Part shown: piece after piece, positions 41,876 through 50,196 of the stretch
Layout: every line of letters starts with the position of its first letter
How positions within the stretch are numbered: the stretch's first letter is position 1
NCBI RefSeq assembly: GCF_016424485.1
Contig: NZ_JAELUP010000107.1
Coordinates: 1 to 64,000, forward strand
Direction of reading: 5' to 3'
Origin: Paenibacillus roseus
GTDB taxonomy: Bacteria; Bacillota; Bacilli; Paenibacillales; Paenibacillaceae
Length of the DNA: 64,000 bases
The notes under the pieces: model-generated
What the model was told of the DNA's origin: nothing
Databases searched by the model: none
The model's input: the letters and a program-made list of their open reading frames with translations, nothing else
Position numbers and translations under genes: made by a program

Positions 41876-42732
41876 ATGTCGCTCATCCATTGCGCCAATT
41901 CCGTCAGCATTTCGGCATATCTTTTAACCTCAAACTGCCAGTCTTCCCGAATGGGGCTGAGACTGCGATCAATGACAATATCCGAATCGGTCACAATCGT
42001 CACTTCGTCATGGCCAAGGTGCTCTTGCATGAGCAGCAGCAGCTCATACTTGTTGATCGTTTCCGGAGCTGTCAGTTGAACAAGCCCGCCGATATGCGGA
42101 TTTTCAATCGCATATTCCATAGCCTTTGCCAATTCAAGTGTAGTGACTCCATTCCATAGCACCCGTTCATAGCCTTTTATTTCTCCCTTTTGAGACAAAA
42201 ACCATTGCATAAGACCGATACCGTTACTGCGTATCTCAGGACCAATAATGGAAGTGCGAATTGTCAAATGCGGTCCGGTGCGCAGTTCGCCAAGCGCCTT
42301 TGTACGCGCATATACGGTCGTGCCGTCAGGCGTATCAGCCTCTGTGTAGCTGCCCTTTGCACCGGAAAACACACAATCTGAACTGATGTGAATAAGCCTG
42401 GCTTGACAACGATCTGCCAAATGGGCCAGCCAGTGAGGCAGAAATCCGTTAATACGGTATGCCATTAACGGATGGTTCTCGGCCTCCTGGTTTAGCATAC
42501 CTACAGCGTTCACAATTACATCCGGCTGCTCGTCGAGCACCAGCGCTTCGACCGCTTCATAATGAGAGGCATCGAGAAATCTTCTTCCCTCGACAAACGG
42601 CTCGAAGCCCTCCGCACGGGAAACCCCGGACTGTCTGCTCGTATAAACAACCTGGAAGGATGAACGGGACCTGAAATACCGCACTATCAAATGTCCAGCC
42701 ATTCCGTGGCCTCCGATGATCAGCAGCTTCAT
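41872..42732 (-). CDS. RmlD-type nucleotide-sugar reductase
   Basis: The 286-residue SDR is of RmlD (dTDP-4-dehydrorhamnose reductase) type. It has LLIIGGHGMAGHLIVRYF at the N-terminus, the GMLNQEAENHPLMAYRIN region, HISSDCVFSGAKGSYTE and YARTKALGE with the catalytic Tyr and Lys. It lacks the cupin domain of CapF/WbjC reductases. The start overlaps the stop of the CapE-like gene in ATGA. With CapE-like and WecB-like enzymes next to it, this fits the WbvB-WbvR-WbvD set that makes UDP-N-acetyl-L-quinovosamine in Vibrio, or a related L-sugar. It might instead serve the dTDP sugar from RmlA and RmlB. Confidence 0.85.
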   Translation of the reverse strand: MKLLIIGGHGMAGHLIVRYFRSRSSFQVVYTSRQSGVSRAEGFEPFVEGRRFLDASHYEAVEALVLDEQPDVIVNAVGMLNQEAENHPLMAYRINGFLPHWLAHLADRCQARLIHISSDCVFSGAKGSYTEADTPDGTTVYARTKALGELRTGPHLTIRTSIIGPEIRSNGIGLMQWFLSQKGEIKGYERVLWNGVTTLELAKAMEYAIENPHIGGLVQLTAPETINKYELLLLMQEHLGHDEVTIVTDSDIVIDRSLSPIREDWQFEVKRYAEMLTELAQWMSDI

Positions 42733-43712
42733 GCGAGGAAGCCTCCCCGAATCAGCATTCTGCGAATCTCCGACTTATCCATCAGTCCTTCGCTGGAGCA
42801 GAAACTCTCAAAATCCACTGGCAGGCAATGCCTGTAATGCTCCTTTAATCCGGGAATTTCCAACGGAGGCAAGATGACGAGATACTGCTCATCGTATACC
42901 ACCGTGCTTTTGCTCTCAAAGTCGGTGAGCAAAATCTCATGCAGCTTTTCTCCAGGTCTTACTCCGGTTTCCACCATGCTTACCTGCTTGCCCATTTTCT
43001 CCATTAACACCTCAGCAAGGTCGGTAATCCGGCAGGTCGGCATCGTCATCACATAAATCTCACCGCCTACACTTGCTTCTGATGCCTTGAACAGCAGGAA
43101 GATGGCTTCTTCCAGCGTCAGGAAAAATCGGGTCATTTGCATGTCAGTGATGCGAACCTGATTTTTATGCCGAATCTGATTCATGAACAGATGCACGACA
43201 CTGCCGTTCGTCCCCAGCACATTGCCGCCCCGTACACAGACGAATTTCGTTTCCGTCCGCAACAGGTTGGCATAGACAATCAGCTTCTCCCCGATTGCTT
43301 TCGTCATGCCGTAGAAGTTGGACGGGTTCGCTGCTTTATCCGTCGATATATAAATCACGCGCTTGACCTGATTAGCGATTGCAGCCTCAATGACATTTTG
43401 CGTGCCGATCACATTTGTTTTCAAGGCTTCATACGGCTGCTCCTCACAGACCGGCACATGCTTGAGCGCTGCCAGATGAAATACATAATCCACAGACTCG
43501 CATGCCTTGACAATCGCTTCTTTATCGCGGATATCGCCAATGCAAAAGCTGAGCCTGCTGTCTTCAAACGTCCTGCTCATGGCAACCTGACTGGACTCGT
43601 TGCGGGAGAATACGATGATTTCTTTCGGGTTCTGCGGGAGCAGTTGGCGAACCAGCTCATATCCCCAGGAACCCGTGCCGCCTGTGACTAAAATGGTTTG
43701 ATTCTCAAACAT
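42729..43712 (-). CDS. UDP-GlcNAc 4,6-dehydratase/5-epimerase (CapE/WbjB-like)
   Basis: The 327-residue protein is a short, soluble member of the polysaccharide biosynthesis CapD/FlaA1 family. It has ILVTGGTGSWGYELV, FHLAALKHVPVCEEQP and YISTDKAANPSNFYGMTK, with the family's TDK and YxxxK motifs. VTGVRPGEKLHE (here ETGVRPGEKLHEILLT) is also diagnostic. CapE-type enzymes convert UDP-GlcNAc to the UDP-2-acetamido-4-keto-6-deoxy-L-sugar, the first step to L-FucNAc and L-QuiNAc. The ATG used has GGGGGG six bases upstream and overlaps the WecB-like gene by eight bases. Confidence 0.9.
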   Translation of the reverse strand: MFENQTILVTGGTGSWGYELVRQLLPQNPKEIIVFSRNESSQVAMSRTFEDSRLSFCIGDIRDKEAIVKACESVDYVFHLAALKHVPVCEEQPYEALKTNVIGTQNVIEAAIANQVKRVIYISTDKAANPSNFYGMTKAIGEKLIVYANLLRTETKFVCVRGGNVLGTNGSVVHLFMNQIRHKNQVRITDMQMTRFFLTLEEAIFLLFKASEASVGGEIYVMTMPTCRITDLAEVLMEKMGKQVSMVETGVRPGEKLHEILLTDFESKSTVVYDEQYLVILPPLEIPGLKEHYRHCLPVDFESFCSSEGLMDKSEIRRMLIRGGFLA

Positions 43713-44814
43713 TCCATTTCCCCCCAAGCAAGAATTTGACCACCTTATTCGAGACATTCTGTGCTAAATAACCACTCGGGGGATTCCAATCGGCAGGAAA
43801 AGAGATCATTGCTCTGACAGCGCTGATAATGCGTTCAGGAAGGAGACCCGATACGATATTGCTGCCGCAATCCACGGTTTCCGGTCTTTCGGTCGTATGA
43901 CGGATCGTTACCGTGGGAACCTGCAAGATACAGCATTCCTCTTGAACTGTACCGCTGTCCGTTATGGCGCACCGGGCATGCTTCTCCAGCTTAACGAAGT
44001 CGAAAAATCCAAATGGCTCATGAAGCTGGACAAGTGGATGAAGCTTCAAGTTTACCCCGCCTTGCTCCAATTTCGACCGAGTACGTGGGTGAATGCTGCA
44101 TATGACGGGCAGCCCCAGTTCCTCAGCTGACAAATTGATGCCCTCGATAATGCCGGACAAATGCTGCGGATGGTCCACGTTTTCAGCCCGGTGAGCGGTG
44201 ACGAGCAAATACTGGCCCTCCTGCAAGCCAAGCCGCTCCAGCACGTCGCTGCCGTCTATCTGCTCCTTGAAGTGTTCCAGCACTTCATAGATCGGATTGC
44301 CGGTCACTACGATCCGGTTGCTGGGAAAGCCCTCGCGCAGCAAATTGGCTTTGCTGTATTCGGTATAAGGCATGTTAATCGTAGAAATGGCGTCAATAAC
44401 TTTCCGGTTCTTCTCCTCCGGCACACTCAGGTCAAAGCAGCGATTTCCTGCCTCCATATGAATAACCGGAATCCCCATTCTTTCCGCGATAATCGCGCTA
44501 AGTGCGCTGTTCGTATCGCCTAGCAGCAGCACCAGATCGATTTTCTCAAATCGAAGTATCCGATCAACCTCCCCGAACATGATCGACAATTGTCCTCCTA
44601 ACGCGGACTGATGGCTTTCAATCAAATAATCGGGATGACGTATACCCAGCTCTTCAAAAAAAATATCGCTCAGTGAAGCAGTGAAGTTCTGGCCCGTATG
44701 CACAAGAATATGCTTTTGGGCTAACCTGTCCAGCTTCGGAATAATCAGACTCAAGCGGATAATTTCAGGTCGGGTCCCCAGTATGGTTGCAATGTTCAAC
44801 CAATGCTCCTCCAT
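43705..44814 (-). CDS. UDP-GlcNAc 2-epimerase-like enzyme (WecB/CapG-like)
   Basis: The 369-residue enzyme has the non-hydrolysing 2-epimerase signatures: ATILGTRPEIIRL, HTGQNF, LLLGDTNSALSA, HMEAGNRCFD and the ITDSGTVQEECCIL active-site block. In capsule pathways WecB-like CapG/WbjD acts last, epimerising at C2 of UDP-6-deoxy-L-talosamine-type sugars, so the role is probably the same here rather than making UDP-ManNAc. It overlaps the CapE-like gene and follows a GT4 by 32 bases. The ATG of MEEHWLNIA has GAAGGG upstream; nine codons of open frame before it are unlikely to be used. Confidence 0.9.
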   Translation of the reverse strand: MEEHWLNIATILGTRPEIIRLSLIIPKLDRLAQKHILVHTGQNFTASLSDIFFEELGIRHPDYLIESHQSALGGQLSIMFGEVDRILRFEKIDLVLLLGDTNSALSAIIAERMGIPVIHMEAGNRCFDLSVPEEKNRKVIDAISTINMPYTEYSKANLLREGFPSNRIVVTGNPIYEVLEHFKEQIDGSDVLERLGLQEGQYLLVTAHRAENVDHPQHLSGIIEGINLSAEELGLPVICSIHPRTRSKLEQGGVNLKLHPLVQLHEPFGFFDFVKLEKHARCAITDSGTVQEECCILQVPTVTIRHTTERPETVDCGSNIVSGLLPERIISAVRAMISFPADWNPPSGYLAQNVSNKVVKFLLGGKWNV

Positions 44815-44846
44815 TCTTTGCCAGCCCTTCGGCAGCAGCAATTATT

Positions 44847-46451
44847 TTATGCCCGGCGTTTGTCCGTTCTCTTTCTGCCGGCTGCTCCTGCCGAATTGCG
44901 CTTTCGGCGGACAACCCCCTTTTTCCTGGCATGCCGCTTGCCCCGGCCGGAGCCTATGCCCCTTTTTCTTTTTCCTTGATTTTTTCCTTTTCCCTTGACC
45001 AATTTGCGGCGACGTACTCTCCGTCTGGCCGGGGAGGCAGGAGGCAGCTCCAGGATGGGGTCCCCTAACGGGAAGGTTTCCAGCATCTCGTCTGTTATCG
45101 TGCGAACATTAGAAAAGGAATGCCCATGCCCCAGAAAAGCTTTCTCCGAAGCAAAAGGCCGCAGACGCCCTCTGTCAAGCACATATACGGACTGGGAGGA
45201 GCCTCTTACCAGATGAAGCGGAGTATGTCCTTTTATTGCAAGCAAATCAAGAAAATGGCTCAGTCGCTTGCGATAGGCTGCGATTCCAAATACCGCCTGC
45301 GCATTATAGGAATTGCGCATTCCTGTCTGTACAAGCAGCTTCTCGTCATCCAGCAACCTTGCTACTTTCTTTATCAGACCGTCAACCTCACCGGTCGGTA
45401 CAAGGAACTTTTTATTGCCCGTAAGGTTCAAAATCTCTCCCAGCCCGCCCGAATCATAGGCAACGACAGCTTTTCCGAACAACATCCCCTCAAGGGCAGT
45501 CATACCGAACCCCTCAGGCATCAGGCTTGGGACGACCAAAATATCAAAGGCAGGATAAACGCTCTGAATGTTTTGCTCAAAATGAATTCGGCGGAATCGG
45601 TCCATCATTCCCGCTGCGCGCGCAAGGTCAAATGTCTCTTCTACATACTCTCTGTCAACGGGATGACCAATGACTGCAAATACAGCCTTAGGGAATCGCT
45701 GACCGATCTGCAAAGCCATGTTCATGAAATGCTCAAAGCCTTTATTCCTATAAATCGAGGCAGCGACATACCCGATCACTCGCTGTCCGTCATGGAAGCC
45801 TAGCTCGGCTCGCTTGCCTGCCCGGTTTTCCACCCATGCCCTTGGCTGATAATCCTCTCTATCCCAAGAAGGAAACAGGATTGTTGTCTTGTCATCCAGT
45901 CCTGCATGGTGAAACGGGCGCAAGGTTGTAGACGAAATGCCCACGATCCAATCGGCATGTTGATGAATAAAAGCAGCGGAATGCGCAGTATGTTCAGTCT
46001 CCATGATCGTCTCCATGACCGCCCATATCCTGGGAATGCCCAAAGCTTTGGCAGCCATTGCCGGAAGCGGGTGGACGCAGGTATTGACAAGAACCAGCTG
46101 CGGACAGTGCACTTGAAGAAGTGAAATCGTTGCGGGCCAAGCGGGATGATGTTTGAGTGCTTCCGACTCCTGCCAGGAGGACGGACCGGCAAGATAAAGG
46201 GCAGACGTAATCGGGATCGGCATATGAATAACCTGTATACCGGACTTCCTGGCCTTTCTTGCTAGGATGCCTTCCTCTGGGACGACAAGTCTGCATTCAT
46301 AAGAGTTTTGGAGTTCACGGAGCATGAACAACAGGAGCTTTTCTGCGCCAGTAATAAAATCCGCACCACAAATATGAGAAAATGCAATCAAGACCGGTTT
46401 GCTGTTCGTCAATTTCCTGTCATACCCTGCAATGTGCGGGTATGCGTTCAC
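44847..46451 (-). CDS. GT4 glycosyltransferase with basic C-terminal tail
   Basis: The 534-residue protein has three parts. Residues 1-410 are a GT4 GT-B enzyme, with ITGAEKLLLFMLREL near the start, IGYVAASIYRNKGFEHF, and the Ex7E block PEGFGMTALEGMLFGKAVVAY. Residues 412-471 are a small module (VYVLDRGRLRPF ... FPLGDPI) also found twice in the glycosyltransferase at 50597. Residues 472-534 are a tail with more than half Lys and Arg and no acid apart from one Asp. The listed GTG start overlaps its own GGAGGTG, so the true start could be slightly downstream (for example TTG at 46412). The tail is the mirror image of the basic N-terminal tails on neighbouring enzymes. Confidence 0.85.
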   Translation of the reverse strand: MNAYPHIAGYDRKLTNSKPVLIAFSHICGADFITGAEKLLLFMLRELQNSYECRLVVPEEGILARKARKSGIQVIHMPIPITSALYLAGPSSWQESEALKHHPAWPATISLLQVHCPQLVLVNTCVHPLPAMAAKALGIPRIWAVMETIMETEHTAHSAAFIHQHADWIVGISSTTLRPFHHAGLDDKTTILFPSWDREDYQPRAWVENRAGKRAELGFHDGQRVIGYVAASIYRNKGFEHFMNMALQIGQRFPKAVFAVIGHPVDREYVEETFDLARAAGMMDRFRRIHFEQNIQSVYPAFDILVVPSLMPEGFGMTALEGMLFGKAVVAYDSGGLGEILNLTGNKKFLVPTGEVDGLIKKVARLLDDEKLLVQTGMRNSYNAQAVFGIAAYRKRLSHFLDLLAIKGHTPLHLVRGSSQSVYVLDRGRLRPFASEKAFLGHGHSFSNVRTITDEMLETFPLGDPILELPPASPARRRVRRRKLVKGKGKNQGKRKRGIGSGRGKRHARKKGVVRRKRNSAGAAGRKRTDKRRA

Positions 46452-46579
46452 CTCCTTGTGCTATTCTCCAACTAATATATTAATGAGGCATCCATATCGG
46501 CACGACATTTGAACCGTGAACAAATGTACAAATTGCGGCTTTTAGCTTCCGGCTTTTGCACCCTAGTGGATAAAGCCTA

Positions 46580-47734
46580 TCAACCAAAAATAGTCGACAG
46601 CAGCGTCTCCAGTCTTCTTTCATACGTATGGTCACGCATCGTCCGGTAGAGCGCCCGCAAGGCAATCCCCCGTCGTTCTTCTTCATGTTTCAGATAGTAC
46701 TCCGCCTTCTCAGTCAACTCCTTTGGAGAAGAGTAGGTTACAATTTCTTCGCCAGGAATGAAGAACTGCTTGATATCATCACGAATATCCGAAAGCTGTA
46801 ATGTACCGCAACCGGAAATTTCGAAAGTACGCGGGTTGAGAGATATTGCGGGGATATTGGCGCTATTATTATTGAACGTCTCATCATCATGAGCTCTGTG
46901 CATATTGATAACGATTTTGGCGCCGTTGTAAGTCTCAGCCGTTTCATCCGGCCCCATCCATTTATTCAGCTCGATTTTGCTGGCCAGTTGCTCATAATTG
47001 GGCAAGCGGTCCCACCAGATACCGGAAATAAGCGAGTCCTTTAAATGAAGATAATCCGAGATTTCATTGAAAAATTCGATTCGCTTCCAGTAAGCCGTAC
47101 CTACAAAGCAAATCTCTTTTCTTCTGCTGCGACTCGGGTTGCGCGGTCTGAATTGCTGAGGATAGAAGCCAAGGGGCAGATAATATACATTGTTGCAGCC
47201 ATGCTGCAGGTAGAAATCCACACATGTTTTCTCCAGCGTAAAGACATGGTCATAGTGGAGCGCGACCTTTGAAGTGACATCTGTATAATAGGGGTCATCC
47301 GTGAACCAGATTGCTGTACGGATACCGGCTGCTCTCATTTCATCAGGATGGACCAGATCGAGCTGCAAGCCGTCCAGAACCAGCACAAGATCAGGACGTT
47401 TTTCCTTCGCGATCAAGGACACATCCTGTAACGCATCTGTAACCGAAAGCTGGGTAACCATAGCAGACAGTGTCGTAATAATAGCCTCGTCTATAGGGGA
47501 GTAAGGGAAGCCTTTCCCTGTGGCCACATACAGCAAATGAATATCCTTTTTCACTGCGGGCCGAATCGTCTTTTGAATGACTGCTTCGCATTGCCCGAAC
47601 CAATACCCGTGATCCCATCCTGTTGCCAGCCCATATCTTCTTCCTTGCTCATAGGGGTGCAGAATTGTTGAATGGATCAGACCCGGCCGTTTTCTTATCG
47701 TTTTTTTAGTTGCTCTCTTTGTTGTCTTTACCAT
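46580..47734 (-). CDS. CgeB-like glycosyltransferase with basic GxxxG tag (copy 2)
   Basis: The 384-residue protein resembles CgeB, a late-sporulation glycosyltransferase of the spore surface in Bacillus. Its N-terminus is a Lys/Arg/Thr tail (residues 2-17), then five glycine tetrads at G31, G35, G39, G43 and G47. The GT-B core follows with VATGKGFPYS, LVLVLDGLQ, AIWFTDDPYY and a C-terminal ISLNPRTFEISGCGTLQL. The last block is nearly identical to one in the upstream paralogue. The start ATG lies inside the 3' end of the upstream gene (29-base overlap) with CAGGAGGG nine bases before it. Confidence 0.88.
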   Translation of the reverse strand: MVKTTKRATKKTIRKRPGLIHSTILHPYEQGRRYGLATGWDHGYWFGQCEAVIQKTIRPAVKKDIHLLYVATGKGFPYSPIDEAIITTLSAMVTQLSVTDALQDVSLIAKEKRPDLVLVLDGLQLDLVHPDEMRAAGIRTAIWFTDDPYYTDVTSKVALHYDHVFTLEKTCVDFYLQHGCNNVYYLPLGFYPQQFRPRNPSRSRRKEICFVGTAYWKRIEFFNEISDYLHLKDSLISGIWWDRLPNYEQLASKIELNKWMGPDETAETYNGAKIVINMHRAHDDETFNNNSANIPAISLNPRTFEISGCGTLQLSDIRDDIKQFFIPGEEIVTYSSPKELTEKAEYYLKHEEERRGIALRALYRTMRDHTYERRLETLLSTIFG

Positions 47735-48863
47735 TTGGCATACCCTCCTGTTTCATAATCAGATTGAGCCATTCTCTAACTCGCAATGAAAAAGTATGAT
47801 TTTGCAAGGTTCTTTTAAGACCCCGAAGCGCAATTGTCCGTCGTTCATCTTCATGCTCCAAATAATAAGCAATTTTACTCTCAAGCTCGGACGGGCTGGC
47901 GAACGTTTCAATCTCCACGCCCGGTTTGTAATACTGGCTCAGGTCCTCTCGAATATCGACCATTTGCAGCGTCGCACAGGCAGATATTTCGTACGTACGC
48001 GGATTGATTGAAAGGCCAGGGAGCTTCAGCGTATTGCGGTTATCTGAACCCGGCTCCGTTGTTCGATGTAGATTAACTACAATTTTGGCACTGTTATAGT
48101 AACGAATCGTTTCTTGAACAGGCATCCATCCGGGCCGTATTGCGTCGCCGTAAAGATCGTAGTTTTTCAGGCGATCCCATAGTCCGCCGCAAATAATGAC
48201 CCGCCTGCTGCTCAAACTCGGAGCAATAGCGTCAAACAGTTCGATCCGGTTCCAAAAGCCTTGACCAATAAAACAAACATCGTTTGTATATTGGTTTTCT
48301 ATCGTGGTCGGCTTGAACCACTCGTGATGGACGGCAAGCGGCATATAATGCACCTGCCCGCCGCATACCTCCTGATAGGCAGCGATTGCCCCAAGCTCAT
48401 GAGTGAGTACAATATCATAGTGCGGTGCGATCCGGATGCTATCCTCTGAAGAATAGGGATCATCCACAAACCAAATTACCGTCTTGATATGAAGTGCGCG
48501 AATGGCGTCAATCTGCTCCAGATGATTCGCAGGAAAAATATGCAGTCCATTAAGCACGACAACAAGGTCCGGGCGCAGCAAAGAGGCCATTTCATACATT
48601 CGGTTCAAATCGTCTACAACATGAAGCTCCGTCACCATCGTCCTCAGCGCCCCGATGATCCCCGTGTCAATCGCTTCAAATCCTTGTGGAACATACAAAA
48701 CACGCAAATGATACTGAGGGAACTGCTGCAGAGGTGTGCTTTCAAGGATTGCCTTGCATGCGCCATCCCTCCTGCCATGCTCCCAGCCTTCTTTATATCC
48801 CGCTTCCTTTCCGTTGTCATACAATCGCCTTCGTTTCGGTTTTTTATGCGTACGGGCCGGCAT
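47706..48863 (-). CDS. CgeB-like glycosyltransferase with basic GxxxG tag (copy 1)
   Basis: The 385-residue protein is a paralogue of the next gene. The N-terminus is MPARTHKKPKRRRLYDNGK, a short basic tail, followed by glycine tetrads at G18, G22, G26, G30 and G34. The GT-B core shares VVVLNGLHIF, VIWFVDDPYS and LSINPRTYEISACATLQM with copy 2. CgeB family members are predicted cytoplasmic transferases acting on the outermost spore layer. An ATG six codons upstream exists but GGTGGAG before 48863 is the better site. It is the first gene of the seven-gene unit down to 40925. A CATATATTT upstream is close to, but not exactly, a sigma-K -10. Confidence 0.88.
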   Translation of the reverse strand: MPARTHKKPKRRRLYDNGKEAGYKEGWEHGRRDGACKAILESTPLQQFPQYHLRVLYVPQGFEAIDTGIIGALRTMVTELHVVDDLNRMYEMASLLRPDLVVVLNGLHIFPANHLEQIDAIRALHIKTVIWFVDDPYSSEDSIRIAPHYDIVLTHELGAIAAYQEVCGGQVHYMPLAVHHEWFKPTTIENQYTNDVCFIGQGFWNRIELFDAIAPSLSSRRVIICGGLWDRLKNYDLYGDAIRPGWMPVQETIRYYNSAKIVVNLHRTTEPGSDNRNTLKLPGLSINPRTYEISACATLQMVDIREDLSQYYKPGVEIETFASPSELESKIAYYLEHEDERRTIALRGLKRTLQNHTFSLRVREWLNLIMKQEGMPNGKDNKESN

Positions 48864-49094
48864 CTCTCCACCTGCTTCCATAATGTAGTGCGTGTACTAT
48901 ATTTTCTAAATATATGCGGCAGATGTGGAATGAACATGGTCACTTGTCCTTCTTGGGTCTAAATTAGGCGGGGGATTTGTCCAATGCCCGGCGCTGCCGA
49001 GCCCGTGCAGGCACGCCTCGACCCGTTACAGCCTGGCTCTCTATAAATCTATCAATTGGGGCAGCTGTCCTCTATCATTCGTACAAGGCTGCAC

Positions 49095-49137
49095 GAAAAA
49101 GCCGTCTCGAACTTTTGGCGAAAAGTTCAAGACGGCA
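49095..49137 (-). terminator. terminator of the small-protein unit
   Basis: On the minus strand GCCGTCTTGAACTTTT pairs with AAAAGTTCGAGACGGC (one mismatch) over a four-base loop, and TTTTTC follows. It closes the unit of four small genes at 49150-50484 and separates it from the CgeB genes. The remaining bases from here to the CgeB start (48864-49094) show no gene. Confidence 0.9.
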
Positions 49138-49149
49138 GACGGGTCGTTC

Positions 49150-49473
49150 CTATGGCTGCTGTTCGTATGAAATTTGATGGCCATCTTCAAAACCCTTGGC
49201 GAAACCAGAGTTATAGCCCTCATTGTAGGCACTGTCATAGCCTTGGCTGTAGGTTGCGTCTGCCGCAGGTACACGAGTAATGCGACGCTTTCTAGTACGG
49301 CTGCGAGTCAACTTCTTGAGCCGTCTCCTGACCTTTTTGCCTGCTTTCAGCTTGCTGGAGATACGACGTTTGGCTTTGAGCTTTCCGCCAATAACAGACT
49401 TTCGGCTCAATGTGCGTTTGCGCTTGGAACCTCCTGTTGTTTTTCGTCCAGCTGTTTTCTTTTTCCTGACCAT
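49150..49473 (-). CDS. protamine-like basic protein with GxxxG tetrad repeat
   Basis: The 107-residue protein has no enzyme domain. Residues 1-67 hold 33 Lys/Arg and no acidic residue, like a protamine or histone tail. Residues 78-99 are an uninterrupted four-residue repeat: Gly (once Ala) then an aromatic or His, then two polar residues, six units in a row (GYDS, AYNE, GYNS, GFAK, GFED, GHQ). The same architecture occurs at the N-termini of four glycosyltransferases in the cluster. AAGGGGGAATAAAG before the ATG is a strong start; the frame extends 36 codons upstream without such a site. It may bind DNA, polyphosphate or acidic coat protein, or act as the scaffold for the tagged enzymes; this is inference. 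Confidence 0.75.
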   Translation of the reverse strand: MVRKKKTAGRKTTGGSKRKRTLSRKSVIGGKLKAKRRISSKLKAGKKVRRRLKKLTRSRTRKRRITRVPAADATYSQGYDSAYNEGYNSGFAKGFEDGHQISYEQQP

Positions 49474-49759
49474 CTTTATTCCCCCTTCCACCCACTCCGA
49501 GTTTTTCATGAGCCAACCAGATACGGCCTGGCTTGCCGCGGGACGGTCTTCGCCAGCTGATGCCAGCAATTTTGCGGGCAATCATCTCTTGGAGGCCCGT
49601 CAGTGAGGCCAGATTTTCTTGCAGCCTTTTGGCCATACCGGGTGAATGTTCGGTTAAATCCGCAACACTGTTTAATATTCTGGCAAGCGCAGCCTGACTC
49701 TGCGTAATGGAAGCAATGAGTTCCATCTTCACTTCCCATTCTTTCTCAAGCCGACTCAT
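49292..49759 (-). CDS. small helical protein of the three-paralogue set (A)
   Basis: The 155-residue frame starts with an ATGA overlap with gene B and has GGAG seven bases before the ATG. Residues 12-68 (MELIASITQSQAALARIL and LASLTGLQEMIARKIAGI) match the helical pattern of gene C at 50197. From about residue 80 on the composition turns to Gln, Lys, Gly and Asn and the frame overlaps the basic-protein gene by 182 bases in another phase. The C-terminal half is therefore suspicious: either the true protein ends early after a frameshift, or this is a real long overlap. No function is known; similar small proteins in this group are sometimes called nucleoside-diphosphate-sugar epimerases, which the sequence does not support. 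Confidence 0.6.
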   Translation of the reverse strand: MSRLEKEWEVKMELIASITQSQAALARILNSVADLTEHSPGMAKRLQENLASLTGLQEMIARKIAGISWRRPSRGKPGRIWLAHEKLGVGGRGNKDGQEKENSWTKNNRRFQAQTHIEPKVCYWRKAQSQTSYLQQAESRQKGQETAQEVDSQPY

Positions 49760-50103
49760 CCCTTGTCTCCGAAGCCCGTATCAAAACCTCCGCTGCCGAA
49801 CATGCCGTCCACACCATCTCCGCCTGATTCTGAATCCTGCTGCAATACGACCTTCAGCACGCTGGACATGCCTTGTCCCAGCTTGGTCAGTCCTTCAATC
49901 ACTTCAATGAGCTGGTCATGCACATCCATGGAGCCCTTTAGCTGTTCCTGCTGACTGGTAAAAGCCTGACTGGTCATATGATTGCATAACCAGTTCCTTA
50001 CTTTCTCTGACTCCACTGCCTTGGCCTCCAGAATCATCGCTACGTTCCACTGCAGCTTTGCGGAAGCATCCAGCACGCGCATAAAAGACTGCTCCCGGCT
50101 CAT
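49756..50103 (-). CDS. small helical protein of the three-paralogue set (B)
   Basis: The 115-residue protein has two predicted long helices. The first includes KLQWNVAMILEAKAVESEKV, sharing the ILEAK core with gene C (VLEAK). The second includes HDQLIEVIEGLTKLGQGMSS. The last 25 residues are Gly/Asp-rich with two Phe (GMFGSGGFDTGFGDKG), perhaps a flexible adhesive tail. GAGGTGGAG before the ATG is strong. It is coupled to gene A by an ATGA overlap. Function is unknown; helical pairing suggests oligomers. Confidence 0.7.
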   Translation of the reverse strand: MSREQSFMRVLDASAKLQWNVAMILEAKAVESEKVRNWLCNHMTSQAFTSQQEQLKGSMDVHDQLIEVIEGLTKLGQGMSSVLKVVLQQDSESGGDGVDGMFGSGGFDTGFGDKG

Positions 50104-50196
50104 GGCCGCTCCACCTCTTTTCCCGCTGTTATTGTCGATTGAATGCTGCTACGCATAATCTCTGTAAAACCTGCCGCCATGGTTGGTTGCCTGGGC

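Noticed and set aside
49506..49739. Third frame through gene A (77 residues)
   Set aside because: Rich in Cys and Arg, without ribosome site; gene A in another frame has coupling to gene B and matches gene C.
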